A DNA stretch of 41,433 nucleotides from a virus: IMG/VR virus record IMGVR_UViG_3300021961_000214, positions 1 to 41,433 of that record. One strand, given 5' to 3'. Position numbers and translations under genes: made by a program. Positions 21,570 to 29,650 of this stretch are shown here, one piece after another (position 1 is the stretch's first letter; each line of letters begins with the position of its first letter). A model generated the notes under the pieces. It did not search any database, was not told where the DNA came from, and saw only the letters and a program-made list of their open reading frames with translations.

Positions 21570-22391
21570 TCCTATAACTTCTTTCTCAATTTCCGATTGT
21601 TTATCTTCCGATAATACGTCTTTGAAATGTTCTTTCAATTCGTTTGTCGGAAGATTTAATTCGTGAAAACCTAACATGTAATTACGATATCTTTCTTCGT
21701 ATTTGTTTGGATAAGTAACACCATTTGGTCTATTAAAACGATGCAACCATCTTAAAAACGGCAAACATAATGTTCTTTTACCATTTTTTATGTATTTTTT
21801 ATGGATATATCCTTCTTCTCCACCAAATCCACGAAATTCTTTGTTAAATCCTAACCAAGAATCTTTTCTACAAGAAAAAAGACCAAGACCCTGAGAGGGG
21901 ATTTCAAAGGGGTCGTTATCTTTATCTGATCCTCTTTCATCTGTTTGCCAAGTGCCTAACATATGTCCTCTCCATGTGAAGTCGAAATGAGTTGAATAAT
22001 TTTTCAAATCATCATAAATGATCGGTCCTTGTAGTAAATTACCACCATCTAAACCACTGTCATAAAAATCTATCAGTCTTTTCAAAGATCCTTTTTCTAA
22101 AAAGACATGAGAATCGATTGATAACACATAAGGAGTATCTGCCAACTCGAATATTTTATTTCTAATACTGGTTGATTTATATTTTACGAAAGGAAGATAT
22201 TGAAACGGTTCTTTCATCCAATTTGTCAAATCCCTTATCGCTTTACCATGATTTGAATCAGGATTATTATCAATAATTACAAATTCGATATCATCCAACA
22301 CTTCCGAATGATACATTCGTATTGCTTGAATGGTGAAATATACCCCATCATAATCATCATGTGTTGCCATTCCAATGGTCAATTTTCTCAT
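21552..22391 (-). CDS. Family 2 glycosyltransferase
   Basis: GT-A fold enzyme: N-terminal KLTIGMATHDDYDGVYFTI, FVIIDNNPDSNHGKAIRDL as the nucleotide-binding strand, TPYVLSIDSHVFLEKGSL with the D-x-H/D-type metal motif, and FRGFGGEEGYIHKKYIKNG, the ED-type catalytic helix region with acidic E-E. The 279-aa length is typical of a single-domain GT2. It lies at the end of the fibre gene block, 11 nt after the Thr/Pro-rich gene, so a virion protein is a reasonable acceptor. No exact late element precedes it, but it probably shares the transcript of the upstream genes. Confidence 0.88.
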   Translation of the reverse strand: MRKLTIGMATHDDYDGVYFTIQAIRMYHSEVLDDIEFVIIDNNPDSNHGKAIRDLTNWMKEPFQYLPFVKYKSTSIRNKIFELADTPYVLSIDSHVFLEKGSLKRLIDFYDSGLDGGNLLQGPIIYDDLKNYSTHFDFTWRGHMLGTWQTDERGSDKDNDPFEIPSQGLGLFSCRKDSWLGFNKEFRGFGGEEGYIHKKYIKNGKRTLCLPFLRWLHRFNRPNGVTYPNKYEERYRNYMLGFHELNLPTNELKEHFKDVLSEDKQSEIEKEVIGLLQNS

Positions 22392-22402
22392 GTAAATAAT
22401 TA

Positions 22403-22879
22403 TTAGAATCCTAATTTATTACAAGTATTATCTACACATTTTGGGATAAAAATCGTCGGAATTGTAGTCGTAGTAGTGGTTGTAGTTGTAGTAGTAGTTG
22501 TAGTAGTGTTTGTTATTTTAATATTTAAAGGATTTAAAGTAGTTGGTAGTGTCAACGAAACCGATAGTGGTGGTATGGAAATCGTGGTAAAACGTGGCAC
22601 AATAGGTGGTAAATTTACTGTGACTTCTGGTTTCGGCACGCAACATTTTTCAGTTGTTGTTTCAGGTGGAGTAGTTGTTGGTGGTGGAGTAGTTGTAGCG
22701 GTGGTGGTAGAAGTGGTGGTGGAAGTGGTGGTAGTAGTGGTTGTAGAAGTAGAAGGTGGTGGAGTAGTGCTAGATGTAGGTGGTGGAGTAGTGCTAGAGG
22801 TAGGTGGTGGAGTAGTATCCGTAGGTGGAGGAGTAGTATCCGTAGGTGGAGTAGTACTAGAGGTAGTGGTGGTGGACAT
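22403..22879 (-). CDS. Thr/Pro/Ser-rich mucin-like late protein, 158 aa
   Basis: The first 70 residues are almost only Thr, Pro and Ser in repeated units (TDTTPPP, TSSTTPPP). A middle part with two adjacent cysteines (EKCCVPKPEVTVNLPPIVP) and hydrophobic strands (SIPPLSVSLTLPTTLNPLNI) is followed by a poly-Thr run and an ending with two cysteines (IPKCVDNTCNKLGF). It resembles an extended, possibly O-glycosylated stalk. The neighbouring glycosyltransferase fits that idea. The coding strand is clear because the alternative plus-strand frame is an unlikely poly-Val product. Probably a tail-fibre or surface component. Confidence 0.72.
   Translation of the reverse strand: MSTTTTSSTTPPTDTTPPPTDTTPPPTSSTTPPPTSSTTPPPSTSTTTTTTTSTTTSTTTATTTPPPTTTPPETTTEKCCVPKPEVTVNLPPIVPRFTTISIPPLSVSLTLPTTLNPLNIKITNTTTTTTTTTTTTTTTIPTIFIPKCVDNTCNKLGF
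22660..22873. repeat. Imperfect short tandem repeats encoding Thr/Pro units
   Basis: Arrays of GGTGGTGGAGTAGT-type units of about 21-27 bp, with GTAGTAGTGG-type triplet runs beside them. All are in multiples of three and encode the TTPPP/TTTT tract of the minus-strand gene, so they are likely to vary in length. Confidence 0.8.
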
Positions 22880-22914
22880 AATAGAGGATAAATTTATGAA
22901 ATTTACTTTTCAAA

Positions 22915-23385
22915 TTACATTAAAATATAATTTGAATCATCAGTTACTATGTAAAAAGTATTCATATCGCGACTACCCGATGAAGTTGAAAAAGTTGTTC
23001 TATTAGTGCTTACTAAATTTGTTATAGTGCTGCCAAATTTAGATATTTGTGTGTTACTATCGATTCCCTTACCTCCAATAGCCTCCCAATCGCCAATATT
23101 AGCTCCAGTGCCACTCTTCAATCGATATAGTATTTTGGTGTCACTATTATAAACAGTATCGCCGATTTCTGCTGGAGCGACACTGGTGATATTTGTCACT
23201 GTTCCTTTAAATAGATTACCAGCGAGAACGCCACCAGTCGTTACACCATCGCCAATAAATAATCGTTTGGTATCTGTAGTAAAAGCAGGTTCTCCCGAAT
23301 TGAAAATTATATTTCTACGTTCATTATCAGTTCCTTGGCGGAATAAAATTTTTAATAGTGTGTTGTTAAAGATTTCTATACTCAT
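22915..23385 (-). CDS. Tail-fibre-type protein with phage fibre N-terminal domain, 156 aa
   Basis: Residues 10-55 (RQGTDNERRNIIFNSGEPAF then TTDTKRLFIGDG) match a short domain common at the N-terminus of phage fibre, tropism-determinant and hyaluronidase-like proteins, where it attaches the protein to the virion. The next part (GDTVYNSDTKILYRLKSG then DWEAIGGKGIDS) is typical of fibre strand-turn repeats. The C-terminus is Ser/Thr-rich beta. The first domain is repeated in the adjacent larger gene, suggesting duplication. It is probably a distal fibre component made with the block upstream. Confidence 0.78.
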   Translation of the reverse strand: MSIEIFNNTLLKILFRQGTDNERRNIIFNSGEPAFTTDTKRLFIGDGVTTGGVLAGNLFKGTVTNITSVAPAEIGDTVYNSDTKILYRLKSGTGANIGDWEAIGGKGIDSNTQISKFGSTITNLVSTNRTTFSTSSGSRDMNTFYIVTDDSNYILM

Positions 23386-23387
23386 GA

Positions 23388-24479
23388 TTAATATGCGAAA
23401 ATTGGAATTGCGAATCTACCGAATTGTTGACCTGTTTTTGAACTGAAATCACCTTCATAAGCTAAAAACCCAGCAGATGATAGTGTTATTGTTACCGTGG
23501 TGACACCATTTGATGATATCGCCTCAAATCTAGTTAATTGAAGACCTGGTATAGCACCTGTGATAGTGTGTGCAGGTGTCCCATTAAAAATAGATGATAA
23601 GCTATTTGTCGCATTTAACGTAGAATTGCCTGTCAGTGTTGTGAAAACAGACCTCTGAACTGCTTTTGTGTCACTAATGTTCGTCCACGCACTTAATTTG
23701 GTAGCAGATGAACCATTCATTTGATATAGAACACCATCGAAAGTTGATACATCATTACCATTAGCACTTAGAGTTGTTAGAGAATTGTATGTGCTTACTG
23801 GTGGAAAAAATTGTGATTTACCAAAAGAAGAACTAATCGAATTGTATAATGAAGTATAATTAGCAGTTAAAATACCATCGACAAATGAAAAATTCGTCGG
23901 ATTGGTTCTCAAAGTAACTGTATTACCATTCCCACCGCTCAAACCATTTCCAAATGATGTTGACAATAATTCTCTAGTAGTAATCGATGCAGCATTTAAC
24001 GATAATTTACTAGCTGAAAGTCCGAAAAATGTTGGATTATAATTGATTTGTAATTTATTATTATTAATAAACAAGCCACCACCAACTGTATTTGGGTTTA
24101 TTTTAGATGCCGATAGACCACTCAATTTCAAATTGATTGTTGAAAAAGAGTCATACTCAAATTCTTGTGATACTTTGGTAGCGATCCTACCCCATTTTGT
24201 GATATCAGTATAAGGGTTCGCCGTTAATTGATACCAAATATTATCAATAGATACGATATCACCTATTTCCGAATATGTATCGGATAAACTATAAAAATTA
24301 GTCAGAGGTATATGATTTTTTGTCGTTATTGATACTCCACCGCTCAATACACCGTTTCCGATGTATAAACGTTTGGTATCAGTTGTGTATCCAGGTTCCC
24401 CTTGATCCAAACGAACAGATTTTCTTTGTTCATTCGTACCTCTACGGATTTTTAATTTAGATATGACGATATCAGGCAT
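23388..24479 (-). CDS. Tail-fibre-type protein, 363 aa
   Basis: The N-terminal domain, residues 8-50 (IRRGTNEQRKSVRLDQGEPG then TTDTKRLYIGNG), is the same fibre-attachment type as in the neighbouring 156-aa protein. The middle is rich in Ser, Asn and Gly, with repeated motifs such as LSGLSASKINPN and FGLSASKLSLN, typical of trimeric beta-structured fibre shafts. The C-terminal portion (ALTGNST-type and ITLSSAGFLAYEG) is beta-rich and probably the receptor-facing tip. The end overlaps no other gene; the stop is 2 nt from the next start. Confidence 0.8.
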   Translation of the reverse strand: MPDIVISKLKIRRGTNEQRKSVRLDQGEPGYTTDTKRLYIGNGVLSGGVSITTKNHIPLTNFYSLSDTYSEIGDIVSIDNIWYQLTANPYTDITKWGRIATKVSQEFEYDSFSTINLKLSGLSASKINPNTVGGGLFINNNKLQINYNPTFFGLSASKLSLNAASITTRELLSTSFGNGLSGGNGNTVTLRTNPTNFSFVDGILTANYTSLYNSISSSFGKSQFFPPVSTYNSLTTLSANGNDVSTFDGVLYQMNGSSATKLSAWTNISDTKAVQRSVFTTLTGNSTLNATNSLSSIFNGTPAHTITGAIPGLQLTRFEAISSNGVTTVTITLSSAGFLAYEGDFSSKTGQQFGRFAIPIFAY

Positions 24480-24481
24480 AA

Positions 24482-25156
24482 TTATGAAGTTCTTTTCCAG
24501 ACATAAACACCGAATGATGGTGGTGTATTATCAATAGGGTTCCCACTACCAGTATTATCCAAAAATACCTGACCATCTAAATTTAGCGTTTTATTCGTAC
24601 TGTCGTCTGTCGTATGACCAGCGTTCTCGTGAACCATGGAACGTCTGGAATCCAATAAAGTTGGTTCACCGCTCATAAGAGTCTCTCCACTAGGTCCTCT
24701 AGTGCCAGTGACTCCAGTGTGGGTATGACTTGGTAACTGTCCTACAGTTAATGTGGTTACATATTCACCACTATTATCACCGCTTGTAATGTTTTTAAGA
24801 TTTACTCCATCGTCACCCAAACCGACACCAGCCAAAAATCTACCTTCTGCCACAGCTTGCCATTTGGTATTCGAAAATCTCGATTGTGGATTGACATCAT
24901 CAGATGAGAGATAAATTGAATTCACAGGATAAAGGTAATCAATCAAAGTGGAGTAATTACCGATGCTATAATTGTCAGATGATAAAGTTCCAGTGAAAGA
25001 TGCACCATTGCCATCAGAACCCACTTTAAAAGAAGTTTTATTACCCGAACCATCATAAACTTGGGGTAAACTGGCTCCATCAGTGGGGACATTTGAGGTG
25101 TGTAATATTCCTTTATAAGAATCTGCGATGAATTGGTCAGTGAGATCAGGTAGCAT
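24482..25156 (-). CDS. Short tail fibre / tail-collar-domain protein, 224 aa
   Basis: The central and C-terminal part has the pattern of phage collar-domain tip proteins: LIDYLYPVNSIYLSSDDVNP, TKWQAVAEGRFLAGVG, LPSHTHTGVTG, and a final PPSFGVYVWKRT. The HTHTG motif and PPSFGVYVWKRT end are typical of this group, including T4 gp12-like proteins. The N-terminal 60 residues link to the virion. ATAAATA lies 5 nt before the ATG, so it is predicted late and leaderless. It probably sits at the base of the tail or at a fibre tip. Confidence 0.85.
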   Translation of the reverse strand: MLPDLTDQFIADSYKGILHTSNVPTDGASLPQVYDGSGNKTSFKVGSDGNGASFTGTLSSDNYSIGNYSTLIDYLYPVNSIYLSSDDVNPQSRFSNTKWQAVAEGRFLAGVGLGDDGVNLKNITSGDNSGEYVTTLTVGQLPSHTHTGVTGTRGPSGETLMSGEPTLLDSRRSMVHENAGHTTDDSTNKTLNLDGQVFLDNTGSGNPIDNTPPSFGVYVWKRTS

Positions 25157-25161
25157 AATAT

Positions 25162-25168
25162 TATTTAT
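25162..25168 (-). promoter_or_regulatory. Late promoter element ATAAATA
   Basis: ATAAATA on the minus strand, ATATT, then ATG at 25156. With the preceding base it matches T4 TATAAATA at 7 of 8 positions. Confidence 0.75.
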
Positions 25169-26946
25169 TCGGAAGTTGTTAAATTGGAAATTAATTTTTG
25201 TTGAATTTCGACTATTAATGTGAAAATTCTTTGCATAGTTGTTGTGTTGATGCTTTCATTGCCATTAATTCGTAAATTATCAAAGTCGTAACTGATCAAT
25301 TCAATATTATTCAATAATACGTCATCTTTTTTAAAATTAAATGAATTTGACGCTTTGGTGAAGAGTGTCAATACGTCTTTCAGAATGTTCGAAAGATTTT
25401 GGTTGAAAAATATACCGAACGAATAATCTCCACATGTCACATTTTTGAAATTTTTCGTGATATTACTATCAATTGCAGTGTATCTATTATCTTCGATAGG
25501 TTGTTTTAGTACATATATTCTACCAGAATTGTGTAATAATGTGTAATTTTTATCACCCTTAGTAATTTCACTGAATAGTATGTTATAAAAGTTATTGGCG
25601 TTCATTCTATTCGTATTCCACTTAATTGGAGCGTTGTCACTGCCAAATTTATGATAAGTGTTTTTGAAGAGATAGTCAGGTGGATATTTCAAATTGAATT
25701 TCTTGAAATTATTGGCAGTATTACGTGGGTTGGATATAAATCTAGTTTCAATATTCTTCACACTTCTTATATAAAATATATTAGAATCGTAAGTTGAAAA
25801 AGCGATATCATAATTATCCACCTCCAAATCATTTATTTCATAATTAGTGAAAGTAGTGGAGATGGAATAAGGAACAAATGTAAAAATTGAATAAATACCG
25901 TTTTTTTCATGTAAAATGATGACAAAATCGTCAACACTTCTGATATCAATCGCCACGACATTTTCTATACTATATTCAGATAGATTTACTCTTCCAAGTA
26001 ATGTTGAAGATTTTTTATTCCAAAGATAAAGAATATTCCCATCAATTACGGTTCTCATATTGTCACCATATTTCATAAATTTCACATTATTGGAATTTAT
26101 GTTGAAAAATTTGTCATTGAAATTGCCAAATGCTTTTGAAAATTTCTCTTTAGCACTCCATTTTAAAGAAATGGTGTCAACATTGCCGATTTTTATACTA
26201 TCAACTAAGATTAAAGCTTCACATTCGATATAATTCAATCCTTCATAAGTGTTGATGACATCATTTATAATTATATTGATTTTATTTTCAAATTCATCAT
26301 AATTTATACCATAAACCTCCTCGCCAAATTCCAAGTTTTGAATATTATATGTCAATAATGAAGTATCATCAAATGATCCATTTATTGTTATCAATTCTTT
26401 ACCAGTTGAGCAGAGATATTTGAATTTTTGATCAGATTTCACTACAAAATCACCATATTTCACTTTTTCTAAAAAATCCCATTCACTCGAATAGTTAAAA
26501 TTGTCAATATGTGTGACAACATCTTTACCCACCATCAAATCATTGTTTCTTTCATCTCTAATTGTTGATGATAGTCCATAAAAATGGCAATCGTTTTCAT
26601 CGAAATCCACGATTTGAGGGTTACTAATAATCAAAGATTTGAAAACAATCAAATTGTTTGTATTGATTTTATCGAAAATTTTATCTAATTCATTTTTATT
26701 TAAAACATCGAAAGCATTAGTGAAATATGGTGTTATGTGTTGAATCGAATCAAATTGATTATCAAATTCTAATTTTTTAAGATAAAATTCCGACGAAAAA
26801 TTATTTTTCGATGTCAATTCTTCAGAGAATTGGTCTTTGGTCTTGCCAGTATAAGCCACACCATTATCAACATTAAAAAATCCTGAATAATCAATACCAT
26901 TTAAGGTAAAGGATTCACCGTTTGTATATTTGAAATATGTCATCAT
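25165..26946 (-). CDS. Virion structural protein (baseplate/fibre region), 593 aa
   Basis: A large, Asn- and Phe-rich beta protein with many short strands. Segments such as DGNILYLWNKKSSTLLGRVNL, DFVIILHEKNGIYSIFTFV and YTLLHNSGRIYVLKQPIED recall the blade strands of a beta-propeller or RCC1-like repeat. The C-terminal 60 residues are helical (NTTTMQRIFTLIVEIQQKLI), perhaps for trimerisation. It is encoded between the 735-aa protein and the collar protein. No enzymatic motif is seen. The start MMTYFKYTNG overlaps the upstream stop by 1 nt. Confidence 0.75.
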   Translation of the reverse strand: MMTYFKYTNGESFTLNGIDYSGFFNVDNGVAYTGKTKDQFSEELTSKNNFSSEFYLKKLEFDNQFDSIQHITPYFTNAFDVLNKNELDKIFDKINTNNLIVFKSLIISNPQIVDFDENDCHFYGLSSTIRDERNNDLMVGKDVVTHIDNFNYSSEWDFLEKVKYGDFVVKSDQKFKYLCSTGKELITINGSFDDTSLLTYNIQNLEFGEEVYGINYDEFENKINIIINDVINTYEGLNYIECEALILVDSIKIGNVDTISLKWSAKEKFSKAFGNFNDKFFNINSNNVKFMKYGDNMRTVIDGNILYLWNKKSSTLLGRVNLSEYSIENVVAIDIRSVDDFVIILHEKNGIYSIFTFVPYSISTTFTNYEINDLEVDNYDIAFSTYDSNIFYIRSVKNIETRFISNPRNTANNFKKFNLKYPPDYLFKNTYHKFGSDNAPIKWNTNRMNANNFYNILFSEITKGDKNYTLLHNSGRIYVLKQPIEDNRYTAIDSNITKNFKNVTCGDYSFGIFFNQNLSNILKDVLTLFTKASNSFNFKKDDVLLNNIELISYDFDNLRINGNESINTTTMQRIFTLIVEIQQKLISNLTTSE

Positions 26947-29153
26947 TATTCAATAAATTCTATGTTATTTACTTCCGAAGTTAAAGGTGAGAAGGATTTG
27001 CATGTTTCCGTTACAATCCTTTTCAATTCATTTTTGATATTATCGGGGAGACTAATATTTTTAATCAAAATATCAACATGATTTGATTTGAAGGTTTGAT
27101 TATTACAGACACTTTGCAACAATTCGATTTCATCTTCGCTATTTCTTTGTCCAGATGGAATAGTGATAACCAGAGTGTCTATACTTTGCAACCCATTGGT
27201 GTATGGTAATATTAAAGATTCGTCGAAATCGATATATCTTGTATATATTTTGAAATTTTTAATATGATCATTATCAACAAAGTCTCCGAAAAGTATTTTC
27301 TTGCCAAAAAATTGTGATTTATCAAAAGTGAACTCTTTGATACTTGCACCATTCAGATTAAAATATCCTCGTCCATTAATAGCATCGATAGCAACTACCA
27401 ACGTGTTAATTTTTAATTTTTTAAAGCTTGCAGTAGCATCAAAACCGATAATAGTTTCATTACTAGAATCATACAAATTCATCAGAAATGAAATATTACC
27501 ATCATTCTTCTTATCAATATTCAATCCACCATTAATATTATTGCGTTTACTAGAAAACGACCAATTGGTATTATCACCACTGAAAGTGAAAAATATGGAA
27601 AAGACACCATCTGCATTTATATTTTCAAAATAATTTATTTCGTTGAAAAAATTAACATTTTCAATTTTACACACTGGAATCTCATCTGGAGAACTCACAG
27701 TAGGTAAAGAATTCAACCGTTCATATACAAATACATCATTTGGTTCAATGATAAAATCACTTTTTTTATCAAAAACCTGATAAGCTGATAAACTTTGTTT
27801 GGCGAGTTCATTTCCTGATACCAATTGTTCAATCAAATCAGTGTAAGTAACATTGAAAGTTGAATTAGTCGCCAATGCTGATGCCTTCTCAATGCGATCT
27901 GGGTAATAATATCTATCTACCCATACTTTATTATTACTCGAAGGCGAACCAGATAACCAAGTGCATAGGTAATTTTGTCCATCAGTGTATCCATTGGCAT
28001 TATCCAATTTGTAAACCTTATCAGCATACAGAGGAGTTGTATATGAAAATGCTCCTGATTCTACAAATTTTGTATCATTTATGTTGATTTTTGTGAAAGG
28101 ATTTAGATCGTTTGGAGCTTTAATCGTATTCATACCACTTTTAATGATATAAGGTTTATTGTAGAATACATAATTCAAAGACAAACTTTCGTCTTTCTCA
28201 CTATCAATATCATTGAAAATCGATGTATACGATCTCATCTCTTTCATGTAGAAAGGAGAATTGTTTGAAGATATCAAAGTGTTTCCAGATGTGAAAATAT
28301 CTTCTTGTGTCAATTGGTTTTTCAAAGTGATGATCTCAACATCATCGTTTTCAGAATGCAATAGATAATTGTTAGATAAATCTTTTTCTATCAGATTATC
28401 TGGGATGATGTTACTCTCCTCATAACCAACCAATGTGAAATTCTCATTGTCACCAATATTATTATAGATTTTTTTGTCAATTTTGATATTATTCAAGGGA
28501 GCCAATATTTTATTGGCACTTGTAAACGGAACTAGAGTTAGATTATTACCTTGTTTTGTGAGTATCTTACAAGATCCATCATTTCTGAATAGGCATAACG
28601 AGTTATTAGAGCTAGAGTAAATGTAATTGAAATCTATACCAGACAATCCTAATTTTCTAGTATAAAAATTGACAGTGTTGTTAGAATCTTGCGTTAGATA
28701 GTATTTTTTATAATTGTAAATTTTGTAAATGTTACAAACATTTGAATCTTTCAGATCAATTATAAAATTGGTCGAATCTGATGTAATATCAAGGAAAGAA
28801 TAATCTCCATAATAATCATATTTTGTATAAATACCAGATAATGCCAATTGTTCCGTATCTTTTGGTTTGAATCCCAAATAAATCCCTCCAAATTTTAAAA
28901 ATGTTAGAGATTTTTCCAATTTTATAACATTTTTATCATTGAGAGTTATGTCAGACAGCTTACGTTCATCAGTCAAATAGAAAATGCTGTAATTTTTATA
29001 TTTGACATCTCTGATGTTGGAAAATGCGTTATAAAAATTGAATTTATACCCTCCATCATAGTATCTTTCAAATTTATTGAGCGTGAAATTCTCATCATTG
29101 TATGAGAAATCACGAGCTTTACAGGATGATATTTGACTTATAAAGGTATCCAC
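26946..29153 (-). CDS. Virion structural protein with lectin/LamG-like domain, 735 aa
   Basis: Large beta-rich protein. The C-terminal third contains GVFSIFFTFSGDNTNWSF, ISFLMNLYDSSNETIIGF, LKINTLVVAIDAINGRGYF and KKILFGDFVDNDHIKNFKIY, the strand succession of a concanavalin-A/LamG-like jelly roll, likely to bind sugars. The N-terminal half has Asn/Tyr-rich strands like those of the adjacent 593- and 843-aa proteins. It starts at GTG 29153, with TTAAATA 5 nt before it. It could be a fibre or baseplate protein that contacts the cell surface. Confidence 0.78.
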   Translation of the reverse strand: MDTFISQISSCKARDFSYNDENFTLNKFERYYDGGYKFNFYNAFSNIRDVKYKNYSIFYLTDERKLSDITLNDKNVIKLEKSLTFLKFGGIYLGFKPKDTEQLALSGIYTKYDYYGDYSFLDITSDSTNFIIDLKDSNVCNIYKIYNYKKYYLTQDSNNTVNFYTRKLGLSGIDFNYIYSSSNNSLCLFRNDGSCKILTKQGNNLTLVPFTSANKILAPLNNIKIDKKIYNNIGDNENFTLVGYEESNIIPDNLIEKDLSNNYLLHSENDDVEIITLKNQLTQEDIFTSGNTLISSNNSPFYMKEMRSYTSIFNDIDSEKDESLSLNYVFYNKPYIIKSGMNTIKAPNDLNPFTKININDTKFVESGAFSYTTPLYADKVYKLDNANGYTDGQNYLCTWLSGSPSSNNKVWVDRYYYPDRIEKASALATNSTFNVTYTDLIEQLVSGNELAKQSLSAYQVFDKKSDFIIEPNDVFVYERLNSLPTVSSPDEIPVCKIENVNFFNEINYFENINADGVFSIFFTFSGDNTNWSFSSKRNNINGGLNIDKKNDGNISFLMNLYDSSNETIIGFDATASFKKLKINTLVVAIDAINGRGYFNLNGASIKEFTFDKSQFFGKKILFGDFVDNDHIKNFKIYTRYIDFDESLILPYTNGLQSIDTLVITIPSGQRNSEDEIELLQSVCNNQTFKSNHVDILIKNISLPDNIKNELKRIVTETCKSFSPLTSEVNNIEFIE

Positions 29154-29158
29154 ATTAG

Positions 29159-29165
29159 TATTTAA
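29159..29165 (-). promoter_or_regulatory. Late promoter element TTAAATA
   Basis: TTAAATA on the minus strand, CTAAT, then GTG at 29153. It overlaps the stop codon of the upstream gene. Confidence 0.68.
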
Positions 29166-29650
29166 TTGAATGGTGTTTCAAGCTCAATCAAATACCCACC
29201 ATTTTTGGTCACAAATTGGTGTATTTTTTTATCAAATTTGCTGATGGTCTTTATCAACGTTAAATCTTCAATACTTTGCGAATAATTATAATTGATAACA
29301 CTGATGGGAACGGTAAAAGTGGAGATATCACCATTACAATAGGATATGTAAACATTTGCCGATAGATTTTTACTCGTCGAAGAAACACTTGGGTAATAGA
29401 CATGACTATGAGTAGTATTCAATACCTCCGAATACCTATTAATCGGTGAAAAAATGTTTAACATGACATCATTTTCAAAAAAATCTTCAACATTATCACC
29501 CCAATTTATTTTCAAGAAACAAGGTAAAAATTTTTCCGAAACACCAGTCAAAACAACATTTAGTGTTGTTATATCATTCAACACCACCAAAGGCACTGTC
29601 GTTGTATTGGATGTGTTACTCGAAGATAAAGATAAATATGCAGTATTCAT
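29162..29650 (-). CDS. Small structural protein with PKD/Ig-like pattern, 162 aa
   Basis: A Ser/Thr-rich start (MNTAYLSLSSSNTSNTTTV) is followed by one beta-sandwich-like unit: LKINWGD corresponds to the W-D-F-G-D segment and THSHVYYPS to the H-x-Y segment of PKD domains, with DISTFTVPISVIN as a last strand. Single PKD- or Ig-like domains are frequent decorations on phage tails and capsids. It starts in a 4-nt overlap (ATGA) with the upstream gene and has an ATAAATA element 19 nt before its start. Confidence 0.7.
   Translation of the reverse strand: MNTAYLSLSSSNTSNTTTVPLVVLNDITTLNVVLTGVSEKFLPCFLKINWGDNVEDFFENDVMLNIFSPINRYSEVLNTTHSHVYYPSVSSTSKNLSANVYISYCNGDISTFTVPISVINYNYSQSIEDLTLIKTISKFDKKIHQFVTKNGGYLIELETPFN

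Noticed and set aside
22476-23006. Long plus-strand open frame opposite the Thr/Pro-rich gene
   Set aside because: The product is a run of Val and Gly with no protein-like composition. It is the complement of the Thr/Pro repeat code, and the genes around it are on the minus strand.
22403-24479. Diversity-generating retroelement, suggested by the tropism-determinant-like fibre domain
   Set aside because: No reverse transcriptase and no template/variable repeat pair is visible in the window.
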